This document shows positions 1 to 10,802 of a stretch of DNA of 64,000 nt, one piece after another (position 1 is the stretch's first letter; each line of letters begins with the position of its first letter). The notes below the pieces were generated by a model. It had not been told where the DNA came from, did not search any database, and worked only from the letters and a program-made list of their open reading frames with translations. This DNA comes from Burkholderiaceae bacterium. GTDB lineage: Bacteria > Pseudomonadota > Gammaproteobacteria > Burkholderiales > Burkholderiaceae. A program made the position numbers and the translations under genes. The stretch is taken from assembly GCA_021166835.1 (NCBI GenBank), contig JAJPEN010000018.1:62001-126000 (forward strand), written 5' to 3'.

Positions 1-1330
1 CCCACCCGGCCGCCTCGCCGCCGGCGCGCAGCGCGAGCAGCATCGCGGCCAGCGCCCAGAACGAGACGACGACGCCGGCGGCGAAGGCGAGCGCGCCCAG
101 CCGCGACGAAGCGTCGGCCTCGCCGCCGGTGCGCGCGAAACCAAGCACCTTCAACCCGATCACCGGGAACACGCAGGGCATCAGGTTCAGGATCAAGCCG
201 CCGACGGCGCCGAACAGCGCGGCGATCCACAGCGTTCGCGCGGTCGACCCGGGGCTCGCACCCGCGGCGGCGCTGCCGTCGGCGGCGATGCGCGGCGGCG
301 CGATCGACGAAAGACCGGCACCGCGATCGCCCGACGAAGTGCCGAAACCGGGCAGCCACGATCCGCGCGACGATGCGCCGGCCGGCGGCTGCGTGTCGGC
401 GCCGGCGACGCGCGCGATTTCGGTGCCCACCGGCAGCGCGGCCGCACTCGGCTTCGCGTCGATCTCGTAGGCAGTGCCGTCGACGACGACGATGCCGCTG
501 GCGGCATCGAGCAGCGACTCGCCGGAGTTGCGCAGCCTGCGCACGCCGTCTTCGCTCAGCCGTACCGCCAGCCGCACGCCTTCGGCCGGCTGCGTCACCG
601 CGTAGAGCACCTGCTCGGCCGCGTTCTCGACGAAGCCCTCGCGATACGGGAAGAACTCGACGTTCGACGCGCGACGCGGCAAAGCGATCGAGATCGCGTC
701 GCCGTCGGCGTGCACCTGCGCGGCAACGGCGCCCTGCGGCATGCGCCGCTCGGCGTCGTCGAAGAGCGCGACGAAGCGCGACGGAGCAGCGACGCCTGTG
801 CGCTGCACCGGCAGCGTCAGCGAGACGTCGGCATCGCCGGGTATGCAGACGTCGCGACACATCAGCCACGACGCGTGCGCGGCGATCGTCACGCGATCGC
901 CGTCGATGGCGGCGGGCGGCCGCAGCGCCATCGGCAGGACGATCTCGCCTTCGTAGCCGTAGTTGGCCAGCGGCGGAATGAACAGTCGCTGCGGCGCGGG
1001 CCAGCGGATCGGACCCGCCTCGAAGCCCGTCGGCAGGCGCAATTCGACCTGCGTCGGCAGGCCCGAATCGCCCGGGTTGCGCCAGTAGGTATGCCAGTGC
1101 GGATCGTGGCGGATGCGCAGCCCCAGGCGCATCGCCTCGCCGGGAACGACCGCTGCGCGATCGGCGACCAGCTCGACCTCGACGCTGTCGACGCGCATCG
1201 GCCCGGCGGTCGGCGAGGATTGCGCCTGCGCCCGCGGCAGCATGCCGGGCATCGACCCGACGAGCGCGGCGAACACGACGAACACGGCGAACAACGCGGT
1301 GCGCCGCAACCGGTACGAATAGAATTTCAT
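1..1330 (-). CDS. DsbD/ScsB-like protein-disulfide reductase, N-terminal part (cut by window edge)
   Basis: The reading frame starts at ATG 1330 and runs leftward off the window, so only the first 443 residues are visible. It opens with a signal peptide (residues about 1-36, ending AQA) and a periplasmic region containing WHTYWRNPGDSGLP, which is typical of the ScsB / DsbD-family periplasmic domain. Near the edge the first membrane segment begins with the LNLMPCVFPV motif, whose cysteine is the redox-active residue of the DsbD/CcdA transmembrane domain. Family knowledge: such proteins carry electrons from cytoplasmic thioredoxin to periplasmic thiol proteins. The C-terminal thioredoxin-like domain, if present, lies outside the window. 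It is transcribed away from the divergent zapB-like/zapA pair. Confidence 0.85.
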   Translation of the reverse strand, partial: MKFYSYRLRRTALFAVFVVFAALVGSMPGMLPRAQAQSSPTAGPMRVDSVEVELVADRAAVVPGEAMRLGLRIRHDPHWHTYWRNPGDSGLPTQVELRLPTGFEAGPIRWPAPQRLFIPPLANYGYEGEIVLPMALRPPAAIDGDRVTIAAHASWLMCRDVCIPGDADVSLTLPVQRTGVAAPSRFVALFDDAERRMPQGAVAAQVHADGDAISIALPRRASNVEFFPYREGFVENAAEQVLYAVTQPAEGVRLAVRLSEDGVRRLRNSGESLLDAASGIVVVDGTAYEIDAKPSAAALPVGTEIARVAGADTQPPAGASSRGSWLPGFGTSSGDRGAGLSSIAPPRIAADGSAAAGASPGSTARTLWIAALFGAVGGLILNLMPCVFPVIGLKVLGFARTGGEADASSRLGALAFAAGVVVSFWALAAMLLALRAGGEAAGW

Positions 1331-1401
1331 CCCGGAACGAATGCTACCGGAGCCACGGACCGAGCGCGCGCTGCGTCGGGCCCCTCGTATACCATCGCGC
1401 C

Positions 1402-1713
1402 ATGGATCAGGCATCGCAGGAAATCGAACAACTCGGCGAACGCGTCGAGCAGATCGTCGCCACCGTTCGGCGCCTCGCCGATGAGAACGCATCGCTGCGC
1501 GAGCAGTTGTCGGCCAGCCGCGAAACCAACGAGCATCTGCAGCAGCGCATCGACGAGGCGCGCGAACGCGTGCAGGCCGCGCTCGCGCGGCTGCCGGCGC
1601 CGCCCGACACCGACGTCGACGTCGACGCCGACGCCGACGCCGACGCCGCAACGGGCGCACGGCAGCAGCACGCGACCGAAGCCGCGGACGACGCGCCCGA
1701 AGACAACGGATAG
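1402..1713 (+). CDS. ZapB-like coiled-coil cell-division protein (TIGR02449 type)
   Basis: This is a 103-residue protein. Residues about 3-65 form a continuous predicted coiled coil rich in Glu, Gln, Arg and Leu. The tail is acidic: Asp alternates with Val and Ala (residues about 69-82, encoded by a 6-bp GACGYC repeat), and the last 20 residues are polar. Small coiled coils of this kind precede zapA in many betaproteobacteria and resemble ZapB, which bridges ZapA to other division factors at the Z-ring. The role is inferred from this position, 23 bp upstream of zapA, and from the coiled coil. Sequence alone cannot separate a true ZapB from an unrelated coiled coil. Confidence 0.75.
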   Translation: MDQASQEIEQLGERVEQIVATVRRLADENASLREQLSASRETNEHLQQRIDEARERVQAALARLPAPPDTDVDVDADADADAATGARQQHATEAADDAPEDNG

Positions 1714-1736
1714 CCCGCACCGCACGGAAGCCGAGC

Positions 1737-2039
1737 ATGGAACAGATCGACGTGAAGATCCTGGACCGCGATTACCGTCTCGCCGTCACCGGCGAAACGA
1801 AGCCGCGCCTGCTCGAAGCGGTGCAGGTGGTCGACGAGAAGATGCGCTCGATCCGCGACGCCGGCCGCGTCTCGGGGGTCGACCGCATCGCGGTGATGGC
1901 GGCGCTGCAGCTCGCGCACGAACTGCTCGGCGCGCAGCAGCCCGCGGCCGGAACGCCGTCGGCCGAGCTGCTGGGCCGCATCCGCAAGATGCGCGAGGAC
2001 CTCGACGCAGAACTCGCGCGGCAGCAGCCGCTGTTCTGA
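1737..2039 (+). CDS. zapA: Cell division protein ZapA
   Basis: The 100-residue product begins MEQIDVKILDRDYRL, the usual ZapA start, in which a beta strand is followed by the globular FtsZ-binding head. The C-terminal half (from about residue 50) is the dimerising helix with the MAALQLAHELL segment. ZapA cross-links FtsZ protofilaments and stabilises the Z-ring. The gene lies just after the zapB-like coiled-coil gene and just before 6S RNA, a conserved zapA-ssrS order in beta- and gammaproteobacteria. About 45 bp covering the 3' end, including GCAGCCGCTGTTC, is imperfectly repeated directly after the stop codon. Confidence 0.93.
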   Translation: MEQIDVKILDRDYRLAVTGETKPRLLEAVQVVDEKMRSIRDAGRVSGVDRIAVMAALQLAHELLGAQQPAAGTPSAELLGRIRKMREDLDAELARQQPLF

Positions 2040-2130
2040 GCGGCGCGCGACGAGCAGCGCGCAACGACGCAGCCGCTGTTCCGACCCGCGCGCGACGAGC
2101 GCGCTACGAACGATCCGACGCGAATCGCGG

Positions 2131-2136
2131 TAGAAT
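2131..2136 (+). promoter_or_regulatory. -10 element of the 6S RNA promoter
   Basis: TAGAAT lies 8 bp before the predicted 5' end of 6S RNA (CCCTGC at 2145), the right distance for a sigma-70 -10 box. No good -35 hexamer is visible 17 bp upstream; that stretch belongs to the imperfect 45-bp duplication of the zapA 3' end. Confidence 0.5.
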
Positions 2137-2144
2137 GCGATCGA

Positions 2145-2323
2145 CCCTGCGGTGTTCGATCAGGTCATACATTCCTTGAACCAATGTTTTGCATCCAGGT
2201 CGCAGCGACACTGCGTATCGCTGTTGTGATCGTCCCTCGTCGGACGAACCTGATGTGATACCTGCTGCGGCCGAACTGAACTGAACGGTTCAGGATGCCG
2301 GCCTGGCCGGCACAGGCGGGGTC
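2145..2323 (+). ncRNA. ssrS: 6S RNA
   Basis: The RNA is about 179 nt, close to the usual 180-190 nt. The terminal stem pairs CCCTGC (2145-2150) with GCGGGG (2316-2321). The start CCCTGCGGTGTTCG and the inner CCTTGAACC and CTGCTGCGGCCGAACTGAAC blocks resemble betaproteobacterial 6S RNA. It lies directly downstream of zapA, the conserved location for ssrS. 6S RNA mimics an open promoter and binds sigma-70 RNA polymerase holoenzyme in stationary phase. The 3' end is set from the pairing and could be off by a few bases. No protein on either strand is plausible here. Confidence 0.85.
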
Positions 2324-2337
2324 CCTTCCTCTCCCTC

Positions 2338-3150
2338 ATGACCCTCTCGCTCGTCGCGGCGTTCCTGCTGCTCGGTGCCTTCACCGGCTTCGCCGCGGGT
2401 CTGCTCGGCATCGGCGGCGGCATGCTGCTCGTGCCCTTCCTCACGATGCTGCTGACGAGCCAGGGCTTTCCGCTCGATCAGATCGTCAAGATCGCCATCG
2501 CCACGTCGCTCACGACGATCCTGTTCACCTCGCTGTCGAGCGTGCGCGCGCACGCGCGCCGCAGCGCCGTGCGCTGGGACATCGCGAAGACGCTCGCCCC
2601 CGGCATCGTCGCCGGCTCGCTGCTGGGCGCGCAGATCGCGGCGTGGCTGCCCGGCGCCGTGCTCGCCGTCGCCTTTGGGCTCTTCGTCGGCGCAATGGCC
2701 ACGCAGATGCTGCGCGGCAGGGCAACCCCGGCCGATCACACGCTGCCCGGAAGCGCGGGCATGCTGGGCATGGGCGCAACGATAGGCGCGCTCTCGGCGC
2801 TCGCCGGCGCCGGCGGCGGCTTCATCACGGTGCCCTTCCTCACGCGCTCGAACGTGCGCATCCACGAAGCGGTGGCGACGAGCGCCGCCTGCGGCTTTCC
2901 GATCGCGCTCGCCGGAACGCTCGGCTACGTCATCGCCGGCTGGAACCTGCATCTGCCGGCAGGCACCTTCGGCTACATCTACCTGCCGGCGCTCGCGGCG
3001 ATCGTCGCCACCAGCGTGCTCACCGCGCCGCTGGGCGCGAAGGCGGCGCACGCGATGTCGGTGGATCGCCTGCGCAGGCTGTTCGCGCTGCTGCTCTACG
3101 TGCTGGCGGCGTACATGATGTGGAAGGGCATCTCCGCGGCCCGGGCGTAG
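2338..3150 (+). CDS. TauE/SafE-family membrane exporter
   Basis: This 270-residue, almost wholly hydrophobic protein has about eight membrane segments. It shows the family's duplicated glycine-rich motif: GLLGIGGGMLLVPFL near residue 25 and AGAGGGFITVPFL near residue 160. The first half of each repeat lies in a re-entrant membrane segment. Family members export sulfite, sulfoacetate or other small anions across the inner membrane. The substrate cannot be read from the sequence. It starts 14 bp after the end of 6S RNA and converges on matB. A link to the fcc sulfide-oxidation cluster 30 kb away is possible but unsupported. Confidence 0.85.
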   Translation: MTLSLVAAFLLLGAFTGFAAGLLGIGGGMLLVPFLTMLLTSQGFPLDQIVKIAIATSLTTILFTSLSSVRAHARRSAVRWDIAKTLAPGIVAGSLLGAQIAAWLPGAVLAVAFGLFVGAMATQMLRGRATPADHTLPGSAGMLGMGATIGALSALAGAGGGFITVPFLTRSNVRIHEAVATSAACGFPIALAGTLGYVIAGWNLHLPAGTFGYIYLPALAAIVATSVLTAPLGAKAAHAMSVDRLRRLFALLLYVLAAYMMWKGISAARA

Positions 3151-3169
3151 AACTCCCGGGCGGCGTGTC

Positions 3170-4690
<1,521 letters not shown>

Positions 4691-4730
4691 CGCGTCGCCC
4701 CGGCGTGCCGACGGCACGCTCTTTCTCCGT

Positions 4731-6146
4731 CTACAGCAGCGAGAGCACCGCGCGCGACGCGCTGACGCGATCGCCGGCGAACCTCTCGTGGTTGGCTTCG
4801 ATCTGCTCGAGATCGTACAGGTAGTTGACCATCAGTCCGAGCGACTGGCGCACGCCCTTGCGCGAGAGATCGGCGCCCACGTTGATGCGCTCGAGCCGCG
4901 CACCGTTGTTCAGGTGGAAGCGCGCCACAGGGTCGGACGGACGCGCATCGGTGGGCGAGGTCTGCAGCAGGTACAGCGCACACAGGCGCTGCAGCGTGTG
5001 CAGATCGACAATGCGTCCGTTGCCTGCGTCGTCGTCGGCAACGGGAACCGGGGCGGGTGCGGACGTAGCGGCCGGTGCAGCGGCCTCCCGCGCGGGCACC
5101 GGCCGCGCCTGCACGAGAGCGAGCAGGTCGCGTCCGTAGCGCTCCCGCAGGTCGCCCAGCGCCTCGTCGAGTTCGCGCAGCACCGACGCCTTGACCTTCG
5201 GCGCCTGCACCGACTGCACCGATTCGAGCTTCGCCAGCCAGCCGGCGAAACCGGGAATCGGCGACAAGGTGCAGAAGATCTTCAGCCTGGGCTGCTCGGC
5301 CTGCAGCCGCTCGGCGACCCGCTTGATGAGGAAGTCGCCCAGGCTCACGCCGCGCAGTCCCGGTTGGCAGTTCGAGATCGAATAGAAGGCCGCGACCTTG
5401 AATCGATCGTCGCGCGCGTTCTCCGGCGCGCGCCGGTCGAGCAGCGGCGCGACCCCGTCGGGCATCGCCTCGAGCAGCGCCACCTCGACGAAGATCAGCG
5501 GTTCGTCGGGCAGCGCGGGATGGAAGAACGCGAAGCAGCGCCGGTCGGGTTCCAGGCGCCGGCGCAGGTCGTTCCAGCCGTCGATCTGGTGCACCGCTTC
5601 GTGCTGGATCAGCTTCTCGAGCAGCCGCGCCGGCGAATTCCAGTCGACCTGCACGAGGTGCAGGAAACCGGGGTTGAACCACGACGAGAGCAGGTGGTGG
5701 AAGTCGGCCTCCACCGCCTTCAGCTCCGGATGCGTGGGCAGGCGCGCGAGGATCTTCGCGCGCATCGCGACGATCTGCGCAGTGGCGTCGGGCGCGCGAT
5801 TCAGCCGCCGCAGCAGTTCCTGGCGCGGCGATTCGGCGGCGCGCCACAGCTCGATCAGCGCATCGGGCGCGCGCGTCATCGCATAGCTTTCGGCGCGGCG
5901 CAGCACCTCGGCGGGATCGGGGTCGAACTCGGAGGCGAGCGCATCGAAGAAGCGCGTTGCCGCGTCGGGCGAGAGCCGGCGATAGCGTTCGAGCGCGCGC
6001 GCGGCGATGACGAGGCTGTTCGACTCGCCGCGTTCGGTCAGCAGCTGCCGGCAATCGTCGAGCAGCCCGCGCAGGTCGCTGCGCTCGCGAACGTCACGGC
6101 CTACCTGCAGCAACCGCTCAAACACCGCTCGCTCCGGCATGCGCAT
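4731..6146 (-). CDS. Malonyl-CoA decarboxylase
   Basis: The 471-residue protein matches the MCD family along its length. The N-terminal half is a helical domain. The C-terminal half is a GNAT-like catalytic domain with [19 protein letters not shown], the TLSPIPGF segment, and a C-terminal [14 protein letters not shown] block ending in LGLMVNYLY. The enzyme converts malonyl-CoA to acetyl-CoA and CO2. With the adjacent synthetase it forms the two-step malonate catabolic route of MatA/MatB. The start overlaps the end of lgt by about 29 bp; ATG 6146 or ATG 6140 are equally possible. No dedicated malonate transporter or MatR-type regulator is nearby. Confidence 0.9.
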   Translation of the reverse strand: MRMPERAVFERLLQVGRDVRERSDLRGLLDDCRQLLTERGESNSLVIAARALERYRRLSPDAATRFFDALASEFDPDPAEVLRRAESYAMTRAPDALIELWRAAESPRQELLRRLNRAPDATAQIVAMRAKILARLPTHPELKAVEADFHHLLSSWFNPGFLHLVQVDWNSPARLLEKLIQHEAVHQIDGWNDLRRRLEPDRRCFAFFHPALPDEPLIFVEVALLEAMPDGVAPLLDRRAPENARDDRFKVAAFYSISNCQPGLRGVSLGDFLIKRVAERLQAEQPRLKIFCTLSPIPGFAGWLAKLESVQSVQAPKVKASVLRELDEALGDLRERYGRDLLALVQARPVPAREAAAPAATSAPAPVPVADDDAGNGRIVDLHTLQRLCALYLLQTSPTDARPSDPVARFHLNNGARLERINVGADLSRKGVRQSLGLMVNYLYDLEQIEANHERFAGDRVSASRAVLSLL

Positions 6147-6939
6147 CGGCGCCGCGCGCGCGACGCGACCAGGCGAGCAGCGCGAGACCGGCAATGAACA
6201 TCGGAATGCACAGCCACTGCCCCATCGTGAGGCTCAGGGCCTGCAGCCCGAGGAAATCGTCGGGCTCACGCGCGAACTCGGCGACGAAGCGCAGCACCGC
6301 GTAGCCGACGAGGAACATGCCGGATACGGCGCCCACCGGACGAGGCCGCGACGAGTACCACCAGAGGAACACGAACAGGACGATTCCCTCGCCGGCGAAC
6401 TGATAGAGCTGCGACGGATGACGCGGCAACGCATCGACCTGCGGGAACACCATCGCCCACGGCAGGTCGGTGGGACGACCCCACAGCTCGCCGTTGATGA
6501 AATTGCCGAGGCGCCCGGCGGCCAGGCCTATCGGCACCAGCGGCGCCACGAAGTCGGTGACGCGCAGGAACTGCAGCCCGCGCAGGCGGCAGAAGAGCGC
6601 GACGGCGACGAGCACACCGAGCAGGCCGCCGTGAAAGGACATCCCGCCCTTCCACACTTCGAAGACTTCGAGCGGATGCGCGCCATACCAGCCGGGCTTG
6701 TAGAACAGCACGTAGCCGAGCCGCCCGCCGAGGACCACGCCCAGCGCGCCCCAGAACAGCAGATCCTCGAGATCGCGCGGCGACAGTCCGCTTGCCTGCG
6801 ACCCCATCGGACGCTGCAGGCGCAGGCGGCCGAGCCAGTAGAACAGCGCGAACGCGACGAGGTACATCAGGCCGTACCAGCGCACGGCGAGCGGCCCTAT
6901 CGAGAAGGCGATCGGGTCGAACTGGGGATGGACGAGCAT
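6118..6939 (-). CDS. lgt: Prolipoprotein diacylglyceryl transferase
   Basis: The 273-residue inner-membrane enzyme has about seven membrane segments and the family signature [15 protein letters not shown] (about residues 147-161). The early VRWYGLMYL motif and the HPSQLYQ motif are also present. Lgt transfers diacylglycerol from phosphatidylglycerol to the lipobox cysteine of prelipoproteins, the first step of lipoprotein maturation. LspA, which acts next, is at 27.1 kb. Here lgt is the first gene of a unit with malonyl-CoA decarboxylase and synthetase, which seems a positional rather than functional link. The gene is divergent from bacterioferritin. Confidence 0.96.
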   Translation of the reverse strand: MLVHPQFDPIAFSIGPLAVRWYGLMYLVAFALFYWLGRLRLQRPMGSQASGLSPRDLEDLLFWGALGVVLGGRLGYVLFYKPGWYGAHPLEVFEVWKGGMSFHGGLLGVLVAVALFCRLRGLQFLRVTDFVAPLVPIGLAAGRLGNFINGELWGRPTDLPWAMVFPQVDALPRHPSQLYQFAGEGIVLFVFLWWYSSRPRPVGAVSGMFLVGYAVLRFVAEFAREPDDFLGLQALSLTMGQWLCIPMFIAGLALLAWSRRARGADAHAGASGV

Positions 6940-6993
6940 CGGCGGGAGCGGACGGGCACCAGCGGTCGGGGACGATCATCGGCGAGGGTGCGT

Positions 6994-7022
6994 TTCACCC
7001 GTCGTTCATTCTGCCCGATAAT
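6994..7022 (+). promoter_or_regulatory. Candidate sigma-70 promoter for bacterioferritin
   Basis: TTCACC (6994-6999) and GATAAT (7017-7022) are separated by 17 bp and lie 28 bp upstream of the bfr start codon. The -10 is a five-of-six match to TATAAT. The -35 is weaker. Confidence 0.5.
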
Positions 7023-7049
7023 CGAAGCTCTTCACGGCGGAGGCCCCGG

Positions 7050-7529
7050 ATGAAAGGCGATCCGAAAGTCATCGAGTGGCTGAACCGGCAGCTGAAGAAC
7101 GAGCTGACCGCGATCAACCAGTATTTCGTGCATGCCCGCATCTTCGGGCACTGGGGCCTGCCCGGTCTCGAGAAGATCGAGTACGAGGAATCGATCGGCG
7201 AAATGAAGCACGCCGATCGGCTGATCCAGCGCATCCTGCTGCTGGACGGCCTGCCGAACCTGCAGGACCTCGGCAAGCTGAACGTCGGCGAGACCACCGA
7301 GGAGATCCTCGCCAGCGATCTTGCGCTCGAGCGCGCGGCGCTCGACACGGTGCGCTCGGCGATCGCGCACTGCGAATCGGTGAACGACTACGTCTCGCGC
7401 GAGATCCTCGTCGACATCCTCGACGACTCGGAGAAGCACGTGGACTTCCTCGAGACGCAGATCGAACTGATCGGCCGCGTGGGGCTGCAGAACTACCAGC
7501 AGACCTTCATGAACCGGGAAGCGCCCTGA
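7050..7529 (+). CDS. bfr: Bacterioferritin
   Basis: This 159-residue ferritin-like four-helix protein starts [15 protein letters not shown], almost the E. coli Bfr start. The di-iron ferroxidase ligands are present in the expected places: ELTAINQY (E18), EMKHAD (E51, H54), E94 in the DLALERA helix and DSEKHVDF (E127, H130). Met52, the axial haem ligand between subunits, is conserved. The protein forms 24-mer cages that oxidise and store iron. ATG 7050 is chosen because it follows a GGAGG at 7039-7043 and gives the family length. Its partner Bfd is encoded convergently 40 bp downstream. Confidence 0.96.
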   Translation: MKGDPKVIEWLNRQLKNELTAINQYFVHARIFGHWGLPGLEKIEYEESIGEMKHADRLIQRILLLDGLPNLQDLGKLNVGETTEEILASDLALERAALDTVRSAIAHCESVNDYVSREILVDILDDSEKHVDFLETQIELIGRVGLQNYQQTFMNREAP

Positions 7530-7568
7530 GGCGCGACGAAGCGCCTCGATGACCGGGCGGGTCCCGCG

Positions 7569-7781
7569 TCAGGCCGCGGCGCACGCGCAGCCCATGGCTC
7601 CCGCCGCACGCGCCTCGATCGAAAGATGCTCGTCGAGCAGCTCGCGCACGCGAGGCCCGCATTTGCCGCAGCACGTCGTCACGCCGAGATCGGCACGCAG
7701 CTTCGACATCGATTGCGCGCCCTCGCGCAGGCTCGAACGGATCTGGCGGTCGGATACGGCGCGGCAGACACAGACGATCAT
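7569..7781 (-). CDS. bfd: Bacterioferritin-associated ferredoxin
   Basis: The 70-residue protein carries the BFD-like [2Fe-2S] cysteines C4 and C6 ([10 protein letters not shown]) and C38 and C41 (TTCCGKC), the CxC...CxxC spacing of Bfd. Bfd binds bacterioferritin and passes electrons through its haem to release stored iron. ATG 7781 is chosen over an ATG 14 codons upstream because the family starts MIVCVC and a GGAAG lies 9 bp before it. It converges on bfr. An AT-rich Fur-box-like sequence lies about 40 bp upstream, consistent with iron-repressed expression. Confidence 0.93.
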   Translation of the reverse strand: MIVCVCRAVSDRQIRSSLREGAQSMSKLRADLGVTTCCGKCGPRVRELLDEHLSIEARAAGAMGCACAAA

Positions 7782-7821
7782 GGCGGCAACTTCCCGTACG
7801 GCCTTCGACGGCATCGAAAAC

Positions 7822-7840
7822 AATAATGGTTCGTATTAAG
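7822..7840 (-). promoter_or_regulatory. Fur-box-like AT-rich operator upstream of bfd
   Basis: AATAATGGTTCGTATTAAG on the + strand matches the 19-bp Fur consensus at 11 positions, mostly in the outer half-sites. It stands out as an AT-rich island in GC-rich DNA between the divergent bfd and ilvD genes. Fur control of bfd is common. This is a motif call only. Confidence 0.4.
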
Positions 7841-7939
7841 ATTACCGGAGCCGCGCTTCCGACGCAAGCTTCCCCCGAATCTCCCTCCGAATCCCCCTCC
7901 CCGAATCTCCGTCCCCATAACCCGGAAACCTCCCACCCC

Positions 7940-9619
7940 ATGTCCGCCAACCGCCGCAGCCGCAACATCACCCAGGGCGTCGCCCGCGCACCGAACCGTT
8001 CGATGTATTACGCGATGGGCTACCGCCGCAGCGACTTCGACAACCCGATGATCGGAATCGCCAACGGCCACAGCACGATCACGCCGTGCAACTCGGGCCT
8101 GCAGGCACTAGCCGACGTCGCCATCGAGGCGATCCGCGCCGGCGGCGCGAACCCGCAGGTGTTCGGCACGCCCACCATCTCCGACGGGATGGCGATGGGC
8201 ACCGAAGGGATGAAGTACTCGCTGGTCTCGCGCGAAGTCATCTCCGACTGCGTCGAGACATCGGTGCAGGGCCAGTGGATGGACGGCGTGCTCGTCATCG
8301 GCGGCTGCGACAAGAACATGCCGGGCGGCATGATGGGCATGCTGCGCGCGAACGTGCCGTCGATCTACGTCTACGGCGGCACGATCAAGGCAGGCCACTG
8401 GAAAGGCCAGGACCTGAACATCGTCTCGGTGTTCGAGGCGGTGGGCGAGTACTCGCGAGGCTGCATGTGCGAGGAGGATTTCCGCGGCATCGAGGAGAAC
8501 GCGATTCCGGGCACCGGCTCGTGCGGCGGGATGTACACGGCCAACACGATGTCGTCGTCCTTCGAGGCGCTCGGCATGAGCCTGCTCGGCTCGTCGACGA
8601 TGGCGAACCCCGATCCCGAGAAGCTGCACTCCACCGCCGAGTCGGCGCGCGTACTGATCGAAGCGGTCAAGCGCGACCTGAAGCCGCGCGACATCGTCAC
8701 CCGCGAATCGATCGAGAACGCGGCGGCGCTGATCATGGCGGTGGGCGGATCGACCAACGCCGTGCTGCACTACCTCGCGATCGCGCACGCGGCGGAAGTC
8801 GAATGGACGATCGACGACTTCGAGCGCGTGCGCAAGCGCGTGCCGGTGCTCTGCGACCTGAAACCCTCGGGCCGCTATCTCGCCACCGACCTGCACCGCG
8901 CCGGCGGCATTCCGCAGGTGCTGAAGATCCTGCTCGACGCCGGCCTGCTGCACGGGCACTGCATGACGATCACCGGCCGCACGCTCGCCGAGGAACTGGC
9001 GAACGTGCCGTCCACCCCGCGCGCCGACCAGCCCGTGATCTTTTCGATCGACAAGGCGCTGTACCGCGAAGGGCACCTCGCGATCCTGAAGGGAAACCTG
9101 TCGCCCGAGGGCTGCGTGGCGAAGATCAGCGGGCTGAAGAACCCGGTGATGACCGGCCCGGCGCGCGTCTTCGACGACGAGCAGAGCGCGTTGCAGGCGA
9201 TCCTCGACGGGCGCATTGTCGCCGGCGACATCATGGTGCTGCGCTACCTCGGGCCGCGCGGCGCGCCGGGAATGCCCGAGATGCTCGCGCCGACCTCGGC
9301 GATCATCGGCGCCGGCCTGGGCGAATCGGTGGGTCTGATCACCGACGGACGCTTCTCGGGCGGCACCTGGGGAATGGTCGTCGGGCACGTCGCGCCGGAG
9401 GCGGCGGCGGGTGGACCGATCGGGCTCGTGCGCGAAGGCGATTCGATCACGATCGACGCGCACCGGCTGCTGCTGCAGCTGAACGTCGACGAGGCCGAGC
9501 TGGCGCGACGGCGCGCCGAGTGGAAGGAGCCGGCGCCGCGTTATCGGCGCGGCGTGCTGGCGAAGTTCTACAAGCTGGCGAACAGCGCGAGCCGCGGGGC
9601 CGTGCTCGACGACTTCTGA
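7940..9619 (+). CDS. ilvD: Dihydroxy-acid dehydratase
   Basis: The 559-residue IlvD/Edd-family enzyme dehydrates 2,3-dihydroxy-isovalerate and 2,3-dihydroxy-3-methylvalerate, the third common step of valine and isoleucine synthesis. The three cysteines that hold the Fe-S cluster are visible: C50 (TPCNSG), C123 ([10 protein letters not shown]) and C195 (GTGSCGGM). The C-terminal [11 protein letters not shown] motif is the family signature. The open frame extends 38 codons further upstream, but that stretch is Ser/Pro-rich and unlike IlvD, so ATG 7940 ([13 protein letters not shown]) is taken as the start. It stands alone, divergent from bfd. Confidence 0.96.
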   Translation: MSANRRSRNITQGVARAPNRSMYYAMGYRRSDFDNPMIGIANGHSTITPCNSGLQALADVAIEAIRAGGANPQVFGTPTISDGMAMGTEGMKYSLVSREVISDCVETSVQGQWMDGVLVIGGCDKNMPGGMMGMLRANVPSIYVYGGTIKAGHWKGQDLNIVSVFEAVGEYSRGCMCEEDFRGIEENAIPGTGSCGGMYTANTMSSSFEALGMSLLGSSTMANPDPEKLHSTAESARVLIEAVKRDLKPRDIVTRESIENAAALIMAVGGSTNAVLHYLAIAHAAEVEWTIDDFERVRKRVPVLCDLKPSGRYLATDLHRAGGIPQVLKILLDAGLLHGHCMTITGRTLAEELANVPSTPRADQPVIFSIDKALYREGHLAILKGNLSPEGCVAKISGLKNPVMTGPARVFDDEQSALQAILDGRIVAGDIMVLRYLGPRGAPGMPEMLAPTSAIIGAGLGESVGLITDGRFSGGTWGMVVGHVAPEAAAGGPIGLVREGDSITIDAHRLLLQLNVDEAELARRRAEWKEPAPRYRRGVLAKFYKLANSASRGAVLDDF

Positions 9620-9674
9620 GGAAGAAAGGGAAGGGAGAAGGGGGGCGCTATCGTGCGACGTGCCGAGGTCCGCG

Positions 9675-10490
9675 CTACGCGCGGCCTCGCCTGCGCGAGC
9701 GGCCCGACGCGCTTGCCCGCTCGCGGCGCTCGAGCGCCTCATGCAGCGCGAGGAACTCGGCGGTGAGCTTGTGGCGCGGCTCGAAGTGGATCATCGGACG
9801 CGCCTGCTCGTGCGACTCGCGGATCCGCACGCTCGCGCTCAGATACGGCTCGAGCACCGGCAGCCCCTCGTCGACCAGTTCCTGCACGGTGCGCTGCGGC
9901 AGGCTGGCGCGCGCCTGGAACTGGTTCACGACGATGCCGCCCACTTCGAGCGCATCGTTGTGGTCGGCGCGGATCTCCTCGACGCTCGCGAGCAGCGCGT
10001 AGAGCGCGCGCCGCGAGAAATCGTCGCAATCGAACGGAATCAGGCAGCGGTCGGCGGCGATCAGCGCCGAGCGCGTATAGAAATTCAGGGCGGGCGGCGT
10101 ATCGATGTAGATCCGCTCGTAGCGCCCATCCAGGGCGGCGAGCGCGTCGCGCAGCTTGTAGATCTTGTAGCGCGACTCGAGCTTGCCGTGGATTTCCTCC
10201 AGCCGCGCGCTCGAGGCCATCAGATCGAGCTTCTCCCACGGCGTGGGCCGCACGAACGCGGACGCATCGAGCGGCCGCAGCACGAAGCTCAGCGACTGCT
10301 CGAACAGCTCCGCTGCGCCCGGCTGCGTGTCGTCGGCCGCCGCGCCGAGCAGGTAGCGCGTGGAGTTCGCCTGCGGATCGAGATCGACGACCAGGGTGGA
10401 GCGGCCTTGCGCGGCGCTGATCGCCGCGAGATTGCAGGCGATGGTGGACTTCCCCACTCCGCCCTTCTGATTGAAGACGACGTACCGCAT
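9675..10490 (-). CDS. ParA-family ATPase (orphan)
   Basis: The 271-residue protein has a deviant Walker A motif [10 protein letters not shown] at residues 7-16, the [12 protein letters not shown] motif near residue 38 and YIDTPPALN near residue 133, all diagnostic of ParA/MinD ATPases. The C-terminus is very basic (SRRRGRA). ParA proteins form ATP-dependent dimers on DNA or membrane and position plasmids, chromosomes or protein cargo. No parB, parS-like cluster or chemotaxis/flagellar cargo gene is adjacent, so the cargo is unknown. It is most likely one of the chromosomal orphan ParAs common in betaproteobacteria, and not ParA of the ori-proximal parABS. Confidence 0.88.
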   Translation of the reverse strand: MRYVVFNQKGGVGKSTIACNLAAISAAQGRSTLVVDLDPQANSTRYLLGAAADDTQPGAAELFEQSLSFVLRPLDASAFVRPTPWEKLDLMASSARLEEIHGKLESRYKIYKLRDALAALDGRYERIYIDTPPALNFYTRSALIAADRCLIPFDCDDFSRRALYALLASVEEIRADHNDALEVGGIVVNQFQARASLPQRTVQELVDEGLPVLEPYLSASVRIRESHEQARPMIHFEPRHKLTAEFLALHEALERRERASASGRSRRRGRA

Positions 10491-10541
10491 GAAAGCTCGC
10501 GCTCCGCGTTGGACGCGGGAGCATACCGCGAGACGTTGTCC

Positions 10542-10802
10542 TCAGCCCCGGCTGCGGGCCTTCACGCGTCGCGTCTGCATGCGCAGATAGGGGAACTGCC
10601 GCTCGATCCTCACGCGGCGCATCTCGGCGAATTCGTCGTCGGCGCGGCGCTTGTCGAAGCCGAGCAGCGGCTCGAGCACTTCGAACCAGGCGAAGGCAAT
10701 GGCCAGCGGCGCGAGGATCGCCCACCACGACCAGGCCGCGACAGGCGCCAGCTCGAACCACTTCAGGACGATCAGCAGGACACCGATCCAGACGAAGGGC
10801 AT
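10542..10802 (-). CDS. Small Trp-rich membrane protein (TIGR04438 type)
   Basis: The 86-residue protein begins MPFVWIGVLLIVLKWFEL, followed by a second hydrophobic segment (WSWWAILAPLAIAFAWFE) and a charged C-terminal tail. The two tryptophan-rich membrane segments followed by DKRRADDEFAEMRR resemble the small Trp-rich protein family seen almost only in betaproteobacteria. Its function is unknown. The start at 10802 is preferred because GGAG lies 10 bp upstream; an in-frame ATG at 10838 would add 12 residues. It lies 51 bp upstream of parA in the same direction. Confidence 0.75.
   Translation of the reverse strand: MPFVWIGVLLIVLKWFELAPVAAWSWWAILAPLAIAFAWFEVLEPLLGFDKRRADDEFAEMRRVRIERQFPYLRMQTRRVKARSRG

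Noticed and set aside
2290..3051. 253-codon minus-strand open frame opposite the TauE/SafE gene
   Set aside because: Arg/Glu/Gly-rich shadow; the opposite strand encodes a clear membrane protein of full family length.
7826..7939. N-terminal extension of IlvD by 38 residues
   Set aside because: The extension is Ser/Pro-rich, unlike IlvD, and overlaps the AT-rich promoter/Fur-like region.
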